This document shows positions 11,427 to 22,946 of a stretch of DNA of 64,000 bases, piece after piece (positions within the stretch are counted from its first letter, which is position 1; every line of letters starts with the position of its first letter). Below the pieces are notes generated by a model. It worked only from the letters and a program-made list of their open reading frames with translations, did not search any database and had not been told where the DNA came from. A program made the translations under genes and the position numbers. Source of the stretch: Caprella mutica. Taxonomy: Eukaryota; Arthropoda; Malacostraca; Amphipoda; Caprellidae. Location of the stretch: NCBI GenBank assembly GCA_947561585.1, contig CANNZV010001595.1, forward strand, positions 78,568 to 142,567. The letters run 5' to 3'.

Positions 11427-11807
11427 GTTGCAGTTTTGAATACAGGAAGGTGTCTTGGACTGAAGGAGCCTTTGTCATGTGATGCACTGTTGTTAGATGC
11501 ATTAGTTCTAGGATCCTTCGTATTACCAACCTGTTTTTGTTTTAAATGTTTTGATTCAGATAAGTAATTGCGCATTTCTTCAGGATCAATGTTAATTTCC
11601 ATAGTGGGAAAATAGTGTCTTGACTTTAAGTTGGGGACGATGCACTTGTTTATTTGGAAACTTCTATTTTTATTAATTTGAGATTTACTTTGTGGTGTAG
11701 AAACCTTAGGTTTCACAGAGACCATAGAACTGGGAAGTCTGGAAGCTTTGGGGTTTTCATCATTTAAAGAAGACATTTGAAATGTTGAACTAATTGAAAT
11801 AAAACAC
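11427..11807 (-). CDS. Exon 1 (coding start) of unrecognised gene
   Basis: An acceptor (tttctattttcag, AG at 11809-11808) precedes a short 5' UTR, so an upstream non-coding exon probably exists. ATG is at 11776-11774. The frame gives 116 codons plus two bases (AC) up to donor GTGAGT at 11426-11421. The protein start is basic and Ser/Lys-rich (MSSLNDENPKASRLPSSMVS, then KSQINKNRSFQ), with a short acidic-helical part (DPEEMRNYLSESKHLKQKQ). It looks intrinsically disordered. Joined with exons 2 and 3 it gives at least 211 residues; the C-terminus lies further left or off the window. I do not recognise the family. Confidence 0.8.
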
Positions 11808-11883
11808 CTGAAAATAGAAATATGTTTTACATTATATTAGTTTATATATTATATAATTAATTTGACATTATAATATATACTTA

Positions 11884-12180
11884 TGAACAAAGATTTGATG
11901 TAGAAACTAGCCATGCGTAATGAGTTTGAATTCCTGATTTTAGTAATTTCTTGAACAAAAGAGAATGAGTCCTGAACCGTATATTGATTGGTGGTGATGG
12001 GTTTTAGGAGAGGTAGAAGAAATTTAGCAATTTTGTATCCTGAAATTTAGCAATTTTGTATCACCACCAATCAATATACGGTTCAGGAATCATTCTCTTT
12101 TGTTCAAGAAATTACTAAAATCAGGAATTCAAACTCATTACGCATGGCTAGTTTCGACATCAAATCTTTGTTCACCAATA
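11884..12180. mobile_element. Penelope-like RT fragment, inverted pair
   Basis: The plus arm (about 12060-12180, reading on to 12210) encodes FVQEITKIRNSNSL and MASFDIKSLFTNIPLDETIE. This is the characteristic motif-A region of Penelope-like reverse transcriptases (SFDV.SLFTNVPL.ET). The minus arm (about 11884-12003) is a near-identical inverted copy. The 55-bp centre holds a duplicated atttagcaattttgtatc. The rest of the element is missing. Confidence 0.75.
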
Positions 12181-12304
12181 TACCTTTGGATGAAACCATC
12201 GAAATATATACTTAATTTTACATTATAATAAAATAAATAAATCATTAATTTTACCTATTCACTCGTGTATTTAGGCTCGAGTACAGTTATTATTTACATT
12301 AAAG

Positions 12305-12410
12305 GGGGCAGAGAATTAAGAGAAATGAGAGGAGAGAATTAAGTGAAATGAGAGGAGAGAATTAAGTGAAATGAGAGGAGAGAATTCAGTGAGATGAGAG
12401 AATTGAGCAA
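12305..12410. repeat. 23/24-bp A/G-rich tandem repeat
   Basis: Four or so copies of a purine-rich unit (gagaattaagtgaaatgaga) immediately left of the 20-bp array. Possibly the ancestral edge of that array. Confidence 0.8.
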
Positions 12411-12412
12411 TG

Positions 12413-13130
12413 GAAGATTAGGGTGGGCAATGAATGATTATGGTGGGCAATGAAAGTTTATGGTGGGCAATGAAAGTTTATGGTGGGCAATGAAAGTTTA
12501 TGGAGGGCAATGAAGGTTTATGGTGGGCAATGAAAGTTTATGGTGGTCAATGAAAGTTAATGGTGGGCAATGAAAGATTATGGTGGACAAAGAATATGGT
12601 GGGCAATGAAAGATTATGGTGGGCAATGAAAGATTATGGTGGGCAATGAAAGATTATGGTGGGCAATGAAAGATTATGGTGGGCAATGAAAGATTATGGT
12701 GGGCAATGAAAGATTATGGTGGGCAATGAAAGATTACGGTGGACAATGAAAGATTACGGTGGACAATGAAAGATTATGGTGGGCAATGAAAGATTATGGT
12801 GGACAATGAAAGATTACGGTGGACAATGAAAGATTACGGTGGACAATGAAAGATTACGGTGGACAATGAAAGATTATGGTGGACAATGAATGATTATTGT
12901 GGGCAATGAAAGGTTATGGTGGGCAATGAAAGGTTATGGTGGGCAATGAGAGATATGGTGGGCAATGAAAGGTTATGGTGGGCAATGAAAGGTTATGGTG
13001 GGCAATGAGAGGTTATGGTGGGCAATGAGAGGTTATGGTGGGCAATGAGAGGTTATGGTGGGCAATGAAAGGTTATGGTGGGCAATGAAAGGTTATGGTG
13101 GGCAATGAAAGATTATGGTGGGCAATAAAA
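12413..13130. repeat. 20-bp minisatellite, about 36 copies
   Basis: Unit gggcaatgaaagattatggt with variants in blocks: gtttatggt on the left, gattacggtgga in the middle, ggttatggt on the right. Block-wise variants show local homogenisation. Confidence 0.95.
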
Positions 13131-13199
13131 ATTCTCAATAAAACTACTCCATTACGGTAATTCATTATCCGATTCAGTTCTGGTAATTCATGGACTGTT

Positions 13200-15248
13200 C
13201 CAGTCCAGCCTGCAAAAGATGGGAGAAGTTGTGAAGCTTATCCAACAACCGTCGAACTAGCAGCCTCTCCATTAGCTTGCCGATATGTGAGGTTACAGCC
13301 AATTGCCCTAACCTCGCATATCGGCAAGCTAATGGAGAGGCTGGTAGTGCAGAGGTTTTCAGTCAGGCTTCAGAAGAGGGACAATTGATCAGTGCCTTCG
13401 CATGCCACAAACTATCAGCGACGGGTTTCAGAAAAAAAACAATTGAGAGGACTGTCCTGACCCTCATCGATTACAGTGAAGATACTGGAGGCAGAAATAC
13501 CAGGGAGATACGTTGGGTGGACGGAGGAGTGGATGGTCAACAAACAGACGAGGGTGAGGTTTGGGGAGACGGAGAGTAGAACCAGATGTATGAAGAGAGG
13601 ATTTCCCCAGGAGGGGGAGGGGGTTCTGTCTTCAATTTTTTACCTGATATTCATTGATGACCTATTCGGGACAGCATCGTCAGTGGATATGCAAACGACC
13701 TGGCAGTGGCTATCCAGGACAGAAGTAAGGAACAAGCAGTGAAGAAGATGCAGATGGAAGTGGATGAAGAGGTGGATTGGAGTAAGAGGTGTGGATTGGA
13801 GTAAGAGGTGTGGCTTGGAGCTCAGTGCGAGCAAATGTAGCATTTGCCTCTACTCCACATTCATCGGAGTCGGGATGGACACCAGAAGTGAGGATTGGAG
13901 AGGAACCTCTGAGTAGGGATGATAACCAGAGGTTTCTCAGGGTGACTTATGACAGGAGGCTCACTTTCAGTAGACATGTAGATGAGGTAGCGGAGAGGAT
14001 GAAGAGCAGGAACGGGCTGCTGAGCAGAGTGGCGGGAGCGAGCTGGGGATGTAGGATGACAGGAAGATATATACGGCAACTCAGAGGAGCGTGGAGAGTG
14101 CGCCTGGCGCATGGGCCCCGAGGCTTTCCAACTCTAACTTGGACAAGGAAGAAACAGACCAATTGCATGCAACAAGAATCATAAACGGCAACACTAGAAG
14201 CACTCCACAGGAAGTAGTGTTGCTGGAGGCTGGGCTAGAGAAGATGAGGGACAGATTTGAGGAGATAGCTGTGAAGATACACAAGAAGTGGAAGGGTGAG
14301 GGGATAGAGGACCTAAGAGATCAGGTGGAGAGGAAGGTGCCTAGGAGGACCGGGAAGACAGACTGGAGGGAAATGAGTAGGAGAGCGCTGGAAACAATCC
14401 TGGAGGGAGTGGAAGGATGAAACAGCAAGAGGGAAGGGGCCTGCCCTGGAGGTGCGGTGCATTGTACAGTATGCAAAGACAATGAGGTGCAACCCACCAG
14501 AAGAGAGGTGATGGACCTGTGTGGGCAGCTGGACCTGATGGTCTATATGGACGGATCAGCAGAGGGAGTGAAGAAGGGGGGGAGGTGGGGTTGTGGTGAG
14601 GAGAGCAGCTTTAGTGCGGGGAGGGAAGCAATGAGCAAAGAGGTGGGATGGATGTTGGATGAGGAGTAGAGCGGCCGTGGTCACGGATAGTAGATCCTTA
14701 GTGGATGCATTGCAGGGGGACAAGGGAGGACCGGAACTGAGGCAGATTAGAGAGAAGCTGTGGGAGTTGGAGGAGGACGGTAGGGAGGTGCAACTGGTGT
14801 GGGTACTGGGACACAGAGGACTGCAAGGTAACGAGCAGGCAAACGAGAGATGTGTCAGGGGCAGGTGAGGCTGGACGGAAGCACAAGGGAAGCAGTAATA
14901 GGCAAGGGAGCACAGAAAGAGGAGAATGGGGGTGCAGCACGCTGATATCAGGAGGAGGTATGAGGGGGGGGATGGAGGAGAGCAGAGTTTGACTAGGGAG
15001 GAGAGGGTGGACCTGGCCAGATTCTGGTTTGGACATCATCCAGCCCTCTGGAGGTGGAGGAGTATGGTGGGTCTGGAGGCAACAGCGGAGTTCAGGTTGT
15101 GAGGGGAGGAGAGCAGTGAGCAACTGTGGATGCGGTGCCCGTCGCTGGAGGAGAGGAGGAGGGCAGAGTTGGGAGGAGCTTTGGAGAGCTGCTAGAGGAC
15201 CAGGTCCGGTTTTTGGCGACCCTCAGGATGATCCTGAGTCGCCTAAGT
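13200..15248 (+). pseudogene. Non-LTR retrotransposon ORF2 with RNase H, decayed
   Basis: A GC-rich island in AT-rich surroundings. In order: RT block RLQPIALTSHIGKLMERLV (about 13292); GFPQEGEGVLS...FIDDLF (about 13595-13665); the catalytic YADD box as GYANDLAVAI (about 13688), with Asn for the first Asp and in another frame; FLRVTYDRRLTFSRHVDEV (about 13930); an RNase H domain with YMDGSAEG (about 14547), VVTDSRSLVDALQG (about 14676) and VWVLGHRGLQGNEQA (about 14800); and a C-terminal FWFGHHPALWRW block (about 15020). RNase H after RT points to the I or R1 group. Many frameshifts; endonuclease and ORF1 are absent. Confidence 0.85.
13261..13346. repeat. 34-bp inverted repeat within the RT remnant
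   Basis: The sequence agcctctccattagcttgcc (13261 on) is repeated inverted at about 13313-13346, separated by roughly 18 bp. The right arm is the RT coding sequence (IGKLMERL) and the left arm is its inverted copy at the 5' break of the element. Confidence 0.8.
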
Positions 15249-15394
15249 AAATAGCAACAACAATAACAGTCGAGGCCTTGAAATTGGCCTTCCGATATAT
15301 CCAATGATAATTTTCCAATTAATTCCCATGTTTACTTGTAATTATTGGTATTTTGAGATTTTTGTTTATTTTGAAAAGAAATGAATTGTATAGC

Positions 15395-15616
15395 TAGACC
15401 CCACAAAATCTTTGAAAAAGCTGAAAAAATTCATCAATAATTTTGCAGATCCACCAACATTTTTCACAATTTATCACCCAAAAATTAATGGCAAGTTGGT
15501 TACACTAACAAAGGAATGAACAGCTAAAAATCCATCGACGTTGCTGGAATATTATTTTCAAAGGGAGGAAAATTCTACCAACAAGTCGATGAAATTTCTA
15601 TGAAATACAGTCTGGG
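15395..15616 (-). mobile_element. CCAGTCTG-type MITE, reverse copy
   Basis: Reverse-orientation copy of the family best seen at 24803-25048. It shares ctttgaaaaagctgaaaaaa, gatccaccaacatttt and gctaaaaatcca, ending gaaatacagtctggg. Its outer end is decayed. Confidence 0.7.
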
Positions 15617-15664
15617 TCTTGCGTCTTTCAATATTGGTCATACGTGGATGTGTGTGGTAGTACG

Positions 15665-15863
15665 CCAGTCTGTATTTCATGTTTTTCCCCTTTGAAAATA
15701 ATATTCTAGTAAAGTCGGTGGAATTTTAGCTATTTATTCCAATGTACCGTTAATTTTTCAGTGGCTAAATGAGGAAAATGTTGGTGGATCAGCAAAACAT
15801 GTTGGTGGATTTTTTAAGCTTTTTAACAAGTCAGAGGATTTTTGTGGACAAAATACAGACTGG
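15665..15863 (+). mobile_element. CCAGTCTG-type MITE
   Basis: Begins CCAGTCTGTATTTC and ends AAATACAGACTGG. The inside matches the family (aataatattct, agctatttattcc, gttggtggatcagc). It lies head to head with the reverse copy, 48 bp away. No clear target duplication for the single copy, so the pair may have moved or been rearranged together. Confidence 0.8.
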
Positions 15864-17031
15864 TGCCGTAATATGGTGTGCCGCTCAGCTTTTAGATACT
15901 GTTGCAAATAGCTACTTTAAAATTAGTTGAATGTGGCCTGCCAGGCCAAATAAAAGCTAATTGTGCCAATTTCAATATTATTTTCTTCTGGTATCTTCTG
16001 GCGGGTATTATTTTTCATCACCTCGGTGAGTCACCATTCTTGTTTGGGACGCTTGATGGTACTACAGTCCGTTATGTCCTCTACATAAGACTATAAGAGT
16101 CTGATATTTCTTAAAGACTAGATGAGTCTTGCAGCTTCGTAATCTAGAGGCTAGACTAGTCTCCTATAGATTAACACCAGTGATTACCGTAAAATTCACT
16201 CCCGGAAAATACTTCCACCACCCTTATTTGAGAACGCCTGGTCTCACACTGATCTTGCTACCAGAATATCCTCTCACCACCCTAAGAAGATTATGGAATG
16301 CAAGGATGGCACTATGGACATTATAAGAGAGTAATTCCATGAAAATAGCTACCTCTTGAATCAAAATCATCCTTTCCATAATATTATAATAGCCTTATCA
16401 ACTTCATATTTTAACTAATTAGAATTTTCACTTTTGTTCAGAGAGAGGAATTAAAACTTAAAACTTGTTTCAGTCAAGTCTTTCCAATAGATCACCTTTG
16501 GCATTAAAACTAAATTAGAACCTGTAATGTATTGACATGGCCCATGTTTCAGTTTCAGAAGCTGGAAAATTGTAAGCCATTTTTTGAGCTAAAATTTCAC
16601 AAATATTCCAAGCCAAAATTAACATGTGACCATAGGAATTAATTCAAAATTTTAAGCCAATTAGACATATCTGAGTTTTGACCTTTTGATATCTAAGCCA
16701 ATTAATTGGCTTTAACTGACATACTCTATAACTTGGATATTATGAGGCAACCTAGGTAGGTCCATTTTCATATCAAATTGGCGACTCTACTGTTATACTA
16801 TGAATCATGTCCGTATGTGTGTACCTACAGAGACACTCTGTATGCAAAAGATGCATGAAGTTGTGAAGTTTATCCGGCAACTAGGGTCACACAGGTAAAT
16901 TGCGGCCCTTTAATTTCCAATTGTAGCCATCGCAAGAATTTCTCTAAAACATGCTGAACCTAATTCATATTATAATGTTGCATATAAAAAGAAGCTCAAT
17001 GCTTGCTATATATTTTTAGTATGTGTATTAA
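15864..17031. other. Unassigned AT-rich stretch
   Basis: No gene. Around 16842-16885 a block (gcaaaagatgcatgaagttg then tgaagtttatccggcaact) resembles 13205-13250 at the edge of the GC-rich retroelement. Around 17340-17430 another block resembles 15268-15350 just after that element. These are probably flanks or a deleted second copy of the same retroelement. Confidence 0.4.
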
Positions 17032-17250
17032 CACGTTCACTGCGTATCTGGATATAGCTAGGTGGCTTTCCTGTTATATTAATGACAGTTATATCAATAA
17101 ATCCATAAGTTGAAGATTAATCATTATATTAGTAATTATAAGCAATTTTAAAAACACAACAAAAATTTGCATTCGGCACACGGGTGACCCGATACGCAAC
17201 AGTGTAATTCCACTGCAGGTACACATATGGCCCGAAACGCAGTGAACGTG
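17032..17250. mobile_element. TTAA-target MITE, 219 bp
   Basis: Perfect TTAA duplications flank it (17028-17031 and 17251-17254). The TIR is CACGTTCACTGCGT at the left and its inverse at the right. There is no coding content. It belongs to a TTAA-target family with termini different from the other two in this window. Confidence 0.85.
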
Positions 17251-17719
17251 TTAACTTTGTAGCTACTATTTTTGTTAAGAGGTTTGTGGTTAAAGGCCGA
17301 AGTTAGCTACAGCGCCGCCATTTACCTGCTTCACCCTATTCAGGCCTTGTAATTAGTCTTCTGAATTATCAGGTGACAATTTCTTAATTAATTCTTATGT
17401 TCACATGTAATTTTGGAGAGTATTAAGAGATTTTAGGCCATTTTGGAGAGAAATTTGAAAAACTTTGGAGAGAAATTGCCCCAAAAATTAAATATCTGGA
17501 GACTGATTGTGCATCAGGGTGGAGCATTTTTTCAACTTTTCAGAGTTGGGTTTGTTAATAGTAATATTTTCATGCTCTGGAGCAGGTCTTGCTCTTTCCA
17601 ATGCAATAAACAGAAATTTAAATTTCCAAATAGTTTTGGAGATAAGGGGGGTGCGGGGTAATTCCCCGTACATTCAAGGTGCGGGGTAATTACCCACATT
17701 ACCGCTGTTCAACATGTTC

Positions 17720-18730
17720 CCTGAATTACAACTTGCTATCTATAATTACACCAAGAAACTTAACTGAGTTAACCAATTCAACATTTGTACCCTCATTTGT
17801 AATTGGCGGCACCTCAACGGCATTCAAAGTATTACTTACGATCATACACTTTGTCTTTGGAACATTCAAAACTAGTCTGCTAGCCTTGAAATAAAGGGCA
17901 AGCACCCTAAAGCAATCTTTAATTTTGTCAACCATAATCTCAACACTATTTCCATGCAAATAAAGATTTATATCATCAGAAAAGTGCAGAAATTTCACTG
18001 CAGTGTAGACATTCAACATGTCTGCAATGTAAATATTGAAGAGTGTGGGACCCAAGACTGATCCCTGGGGTACTCCAGTTGAAAGGATACTCAAATCTGA
18101 GAAATTACCCCCCCAAGCAAACCCTCTGGGATCTCAACTCTAAATAAGATTTAAACCAATTTAAAGCTATACCACGCACACCTATATGCTTCAGCTTCGA
18201 CAACAGTAGACTATGGTGCAAAGTATCAAATGCCTTTGAAAAATCAAGACGTCCAACCAACAAATGATTCTTCTTTTCCAGAGTTCTACACATATCATTC
18301 AGAAATTCAACAACAGCATAAGACATGCTAGAATTCTCTCTGTAACCAAATTGATTATCCTTCAGAATCTTAAAACTAAACAAAATCTTATTCAATCTCT
18401 TTGACATCAATTTCTTAAAAAGCTTAGACGTGAAAGACAGGACTGATATTGGTCTGTAGTTCTCAACAAGGGGCTTCAAATCTGAATTAAAATAGGTGAA
18501 ACAAGTGCGCTCTTGAAGGGAGAACTAAACATAATTAATGTAAATAAAGGAATTAATTCAAAATTGTTTGGAGAGAATATCCCAAATATCTCCCACATTC
18601 TGCAGACTGCATTGTAACATAGGAGAAAATTAGTTATTTCTTGCCATTTGCAATTGAAGGGCTCAAAAATAATGCACAAACTCGCCATCAAAAGTATCTT
18701 AAATGTGGCGACCAGGATGCATTTTCTCAC
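17720..18730 (-). pseudogene. Jockey-like reverse transcriptase, truncated
   Basis: Read on the minus strand from 18730: [48 protein letters not shown] (catalytic Asp), GVPQGSVLGPTLFNIYIADM, and FSDDINLYL in place of the usual YADD or FADD box. VKFLGVIIDSKL closes the thumb-side block. Frame breaks lie near 18478 and 18100. There is no endonuclease, and the sequence ends near 17720. The 5' side is interrupted by a MITE piece at 18530-18608. Clade assigned by motif style only. Confidence 0.85.
18530..18608 (-). mobile_element. CCAGTCTGCAG-type MITE fragment
   Basis: About 78 bp match the right part of the 20715-20893 MITE (aattaatgtaaata, gagaatatcccaaatatctc, ttctgcagactg). Inserted in the RT remnant. 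Confidence 0.65.
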
Positions 18731-18872
18731 TAAACTGGCGACTTTCCTGTCACACTTTGAAACATGGTGGTTTCAAACTTTTGTCAGACAACTCTAAATT
18801 GGTTCAAATTGCATTACGATGTGAGGACAACCACCATTTTGATTGAAACGACATCAAGCTCTTGTGTACAGT

Positions 18873-19523
18873 CCAGATTGTATTTCAAGCATAATTCCAC
18901 CGACATGTCTGTGGAATTTTTTCCCTTTGGGCTTTGAAAATAATATTCTGGCAAAGTCGGTGGATTTTTAGCTATTTATTCCTATGTTACCATTAATTTT
19001 CAGTGGATAAATTGGGAAAATGTTTGTGGATCAGCCAAATAACTGGAAATTTATGGTGGATTTTTTCAGCTTTTTGAAAAAGTCAGTGGGATTTTTTGCA
19101 CCAAATACAGACTGGCAGACTGGAATCCAGACTGTATTAATTTTTCTGGATTGAAAATAATATTCTATCAAAGTCGGTGGATTTTTAGTTATTTATTCCT
19201 ATGTTACTATTAATTTTTGATGGAAAAATTGGTAAAATGTTGGTGGATCAGCCAAATTACTGGAAATTTATGGTGGATTTTTTCAGCTTTTTCAAAAAGT
19301 CAGTGGAATTTAGTGCACCAAATACAGACTGGCAAATAATATTCTAGCAAAGTCGGTGAGTTTATAGCTATTTATTTCTATGTTAGTATAATGTTACTAT
19401 TAATTTACAGGTGGAAAAAGTGGAAAAATGTTGGTGGATTAGCCAAAATATGGGAAAATCTTGGTGGATTTTTTCAGCTTTTTAAAAAAGTCAGTGGGAT
19501 TTTGTGCACCAAATACAGACTGG
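18873..19523 (+). mobile_element. Trimeric CCAGTCTG MITE in one target duplication
   Basis: Three tandem units (18873-19115, 19127-19332, 19333-19523), each ending AAATACAGACTGG. The first starts CCAGATTGTATTTC and the third lacks its 5' end. The 8 bp before the first unit (TGTACAGT, 18865-18872) are repeated immediately after the third (19524-19531). No such duplication brackets the internal units. The whole trimer thus behaves as one insertion. Confidence 0.85.
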
Positions 19524-20020
19524 TGTACAGTGTACACTGTATATAGAATAATGAACCAATTACTGGATTTTTACTTAATTAGTAATTACCAAATGGAATA
19601 TTTTGAATTAGTATATTTGTACAGGGTGGGGCGTAAGTTTGGAAGCAAATGAAAGTGCATATTATAATCCAACGAAAAATATATTTAATAATTTACAGTT
19701 ATGTATTATTACATAAGGGTTTTAAGAATTCAAAAATCATAAATTTATTCAAAATGCCCCCCCTTGTTTTTAATAACTGTTGAAATTTTAGTTAAATGTA
19801 TTACACACTCGTTATATGTTTAATATTAACTTCCTGTTAGACTAGCTCAGCTATATTAAATTACCTATTGTTTAAATAACCATGTATTACTTTTATGAGA
19901 AACGGACGTAAGGTCTAAAGTCTATTACATTTCCGACTAGTGTTAAATAACACTGCTTGTAGTTTCTGAAGGTAGTCTGTTTTTGCATTACTCAGAGAGA
20001 GATGTGATTCTCTCATCTCT

Positions 20021-20714
20021 CTAATATTCTTCTCTCTGTATAACATATAAACTCTTTAAATAAACTCTATGTCTTAACGTAGTTAACCCACTGTAATTTA
20101 ACCTAATTCTAACTCCTCCTACTGCGGCACGCAACTGTTCTTGTGAAATTTCCTTCCAAGATCTCTGGAGCGAACGCTTTAAATCATCCACATTGCGATG
20201 GAATTTACCACAGGCCTTTGATTCAAGAATGGACCATACCGAAAAGTCCATTGGATTAACATCTGGGGAGCAGGGAGGCCACATTTCTTTGGACCAAAAC
20301 CGTGGAAGATGGTCATGGCACCAGTTTTGAGTGACATTTGCAGTATGTGAAGTCGCGCCGTCTTGCTGAAATGTCCATAGAGTGTCATTACCGAAGTGAT
20401 CCTTAGCTGACTCCAACATTGGCGTCAAAATATTCTCAATATAACATTTAGCATTGATTTGGGCGCCTTGTTCCACTTTTATTAAAGGAGATCTCCAAGT
20501 TTCTGAAACAGCGCCCCAGACCATTACTGAAGCAGGTTTCATGGTTCTGTGGACAGTTTTTTGGTTGTATGGGATGTCTTTTGCACTTTTACCAATTATT
20601 CTATCATTCCTCCGGTTGTGAGCCATTTCCACTGTGAAATTTTTTTTCGTCAGACCAAACAATTACACCAGCCGTGCCAGACTTCAATTCTTTCAGAAGT
20701 GCTTTGCTTCTCTC
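20021..20714 (-). pseudogene. Mariner-type transposase, catalytic part
   Basis: VIVWSDEKK carries the first Asp, followed by a frame change in a run of eight A. Then VWGAVSETW, TLWTFQQDGATSHTA (second Asp) and PPCSPDVNPMDFSVWSILES (third Asp). There are 37 residues between the second and third Asp, which fits the DD37D (maT/mori-like) group. The C-terminal end is complete (stop at about 20021). Upstream parts are separated by insertions. Confidence 0.88.
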
Positions 20715-20893
20715 CCAGTCTGCAGAAACTGGTTAAGTGTTCGTAGAGATCTCTTAATCTGTTCGTAGCAAAATTAATGTAAATATAGGAATTAATTCAG
20801 AAGTGTTCGTAGCAAAATTAATGTAAATATAGGAATTAATTCAAAATTGTTCAGAGAGAATATCCCAAATATCTCACATATTCTGCAGACTGG
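20715..20893. mobile_element. CCAGTCTGCAG MITE, 179 bp
   Basis: Starts CCAGTCTGCAGAA and ends TTCTGCAGACTGG. CTTCTCTC is duplicated at 20707-20714 and 20894-20901 (8 bp, hAT-like). It contains an internal duplication of agtgttcgtagcaaaattaa. It splits the mariner transposase between its DNA-binding and catalytic parts. Confidence 0.88.
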
Positions 20894-20902
20894 CTTCTCT
20901 CC

Positions 20903-21170
20903 AATCTCTTTTTCTTTACAGCTTCTGACAGAGTCTGTCTCTTATGGAGGGTGAAAGAGGACATCTTTAGGTCTTCTTTGACAACTCTTCTCATTGTTCT
21001 GGGACTCACATTAGCTGTTTTGGCTAACAATCTTATTGACCTTTTCGGGTTCCTCCTGATCTTCTCTCGAGCACATTTTATCAGTTGTTTGGTGCGTTGT
21101 GAGCGTGGTATACCACTTCTTGGACCAGGTTCAAGAGAAAGGCCTTTATCACCATATTTATGGCGATAAC
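20903..21170 (-). pseudogene. Mariner-type transposase, linker and second HTH
   Basis: Minus-strand reading: RHKYGDKGLSLEPGPRSG, then KQLIKCAREKIRRNPKRSIR, LLAKTANVSPRTMRRVVKED and LSEAVKKKRLERS. This is the second helix-turn-helix region typical of Tc1/mariner transposases, directly before the MITE at 20893. Confidence 0.82.
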
Positions 21171-21834
21171 TATATTTAGAAATAATATTCTATTTATTGT
21201 TATGGCGATAATCTACAAATCTGCCATCTAGTTCTAAATTAAATGGTGACTATTTGATCGTAAAATAATGAAAATATACAGTGATTTTCATCATCATATG
21301 TAATTTTCATTTTATCATCAATGTAATGTACTTCCTACCTAATGCATATATTTCATTTCAAGTTGCTTTTATTTTTGACACGACTGGCTGTACATACCTA
21401 TAGGTTGCATACTAATGTTCATAGAATGATATAGTACAAACAATCTTAGGTATTTTGTGCACGTGACGTCAAAATAGCGACAATTAAAATCATATCGATC
21501 GGCTTGATTACGTAATACGGTAATGGTAACAAATCACTACCTTAAGATGTACATTAATAACTTAACTTACGATGTCGATGTATTAATAATAACTTAAGAT
21601 GACATGTACAGGTTGTCTTGTCTTAGTGTTAATTAAAAACAAGTGAAACAAACGTACATAATAGTTTGGACCCAGATTTATGATCTAATAGATGTATACT
21701 ACATTAGACATGACAACCCACTACTGTCAAATCAAAATTTTGATTAAGTTACATCATCAATGCTACTGTTATATTGACTGTGATTGGTTTAAATTTGATG
21801 ACGTAATGATAGCTGCAAATTACATGCTTGTCCC

Positions 21835-22384
21835 CAGGATACAGTAACATAGGGTATGGTAATCAGCTGATCGAATCTATAGTTTGACGTGACCACCGAG
21901 TGACTGGAAATGGCAAATCTGACCACACTTTGAAACATGGAAAAACCTACTTAAACTTAGTCACTTCTAAATTTAATTTTTTCTTATCAATTACTAACTA
22001 GGCATTGATTAAATTGTATTTCCATTATATTCTTCCTTATTTTTTATTCATAGGAGCTACAATTTAGTAGTTAACTAGCACTAGTTTACGCTCCTAGGTA
22101 GCATATTTTCAAGACCCGCTTTTTATAGATAAGTTAAAGAAATGAACAATAAAAACACACCTGAATTATATCTATATATTCAACTTTGAGGTTCAATCGC
22201 CATTTTCGCTTTTCTTTTGTACGAAACCCTTATAAATAAAATGACTTCAATCTTCTAGATATTAACATGCAAATACGAGGAATTATGAGCTGCTCGGTCA
22301 CAAACAAGGAATGTGTCGTTGTGGTGACGTCATATGTTTGTGTCGTCTGCTAGGTACTATACCCGATTATGTTCCTGTACCCTG
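21835..22384 (+). mobile_element. hAT-like MITE, 550 bp, copy 1
   Basis: Begins CAGGATACAGTAACATAGGG and ends ATGTTCCTGTACCCTG, so the termini are short inverted repeats of CAGGRTACAG. Flanked by CTTGTCCC at 21827-21834 and 22385-22392, an 8-bp target duplication. No coding frame. Confidence 0.88.
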
Positions 22385-22399
22385 CTTGTCCCATATACT

Positions 22400-22946
22400 C
22401 AAGATATAAGAACATAATCAGGTATAGTACCTAGCAGACGACACAAAAATATGACGTCACCACAACAACACATTCCTTGTTTGTGACCGAGCGGCTCATA
22501 ATTCCTCGTATTTGCATGTTAATTTCGAGAAGTTTGAAGTCATTTTATAGGGGTTTCGTACAAAAGAAAAGCGGAAATGGCGATTGAACCTTAAAGTTGA
22601 TTATATAGATATAATTCAGGTGTGTTTTTATTGTTCATTTCTTTAACTTATCTAGAAAAAATAGGGTCTTGAAAATAGGCTACCTAGGAGCCTAAACTAG
22701 TGCTAGTTAACTGCTAAATTGTAGTTCCTATGAATAACAAATAAGAAAAAAAAATAATGGAAATACAATTTAACCAATGCCTAGTTAGTAATTGATAAAA
22801 AAAATTCAATTTAAAAGTGATTAAGATTAAGTAGGTTTTTCCATGTTTCAAAGTGTGGTCAGAGTCGCCATTTTGAGTCACCCGGTGGTCACGTCAAACT
22901 ATAGATTCAATCAGCTGATTACCATACCCTATGTTACTGTACCCTG
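22400..22946 (-). mobile_element. hAT-like MITE, 547 bp, copy 2 (inverted)
   Basis: Near-identical inverted copy of the preceding element. Flanked by CATATACT at 22392-22399 and 22947-22954. Its 8-bp duplication overlaps the right duplication of copy 1 by one base. It is therefore an independent insertion next to the first, and the two make a 1.1-kb palindrome with a 15-bp centre. Confidence 0.88.

Noticed and set aside
14698..15123. Pro/Leu-rich minus-strand frame
   Set aside because: Antisense shadow of the GC-rich RNase H region of the non-LTR element.
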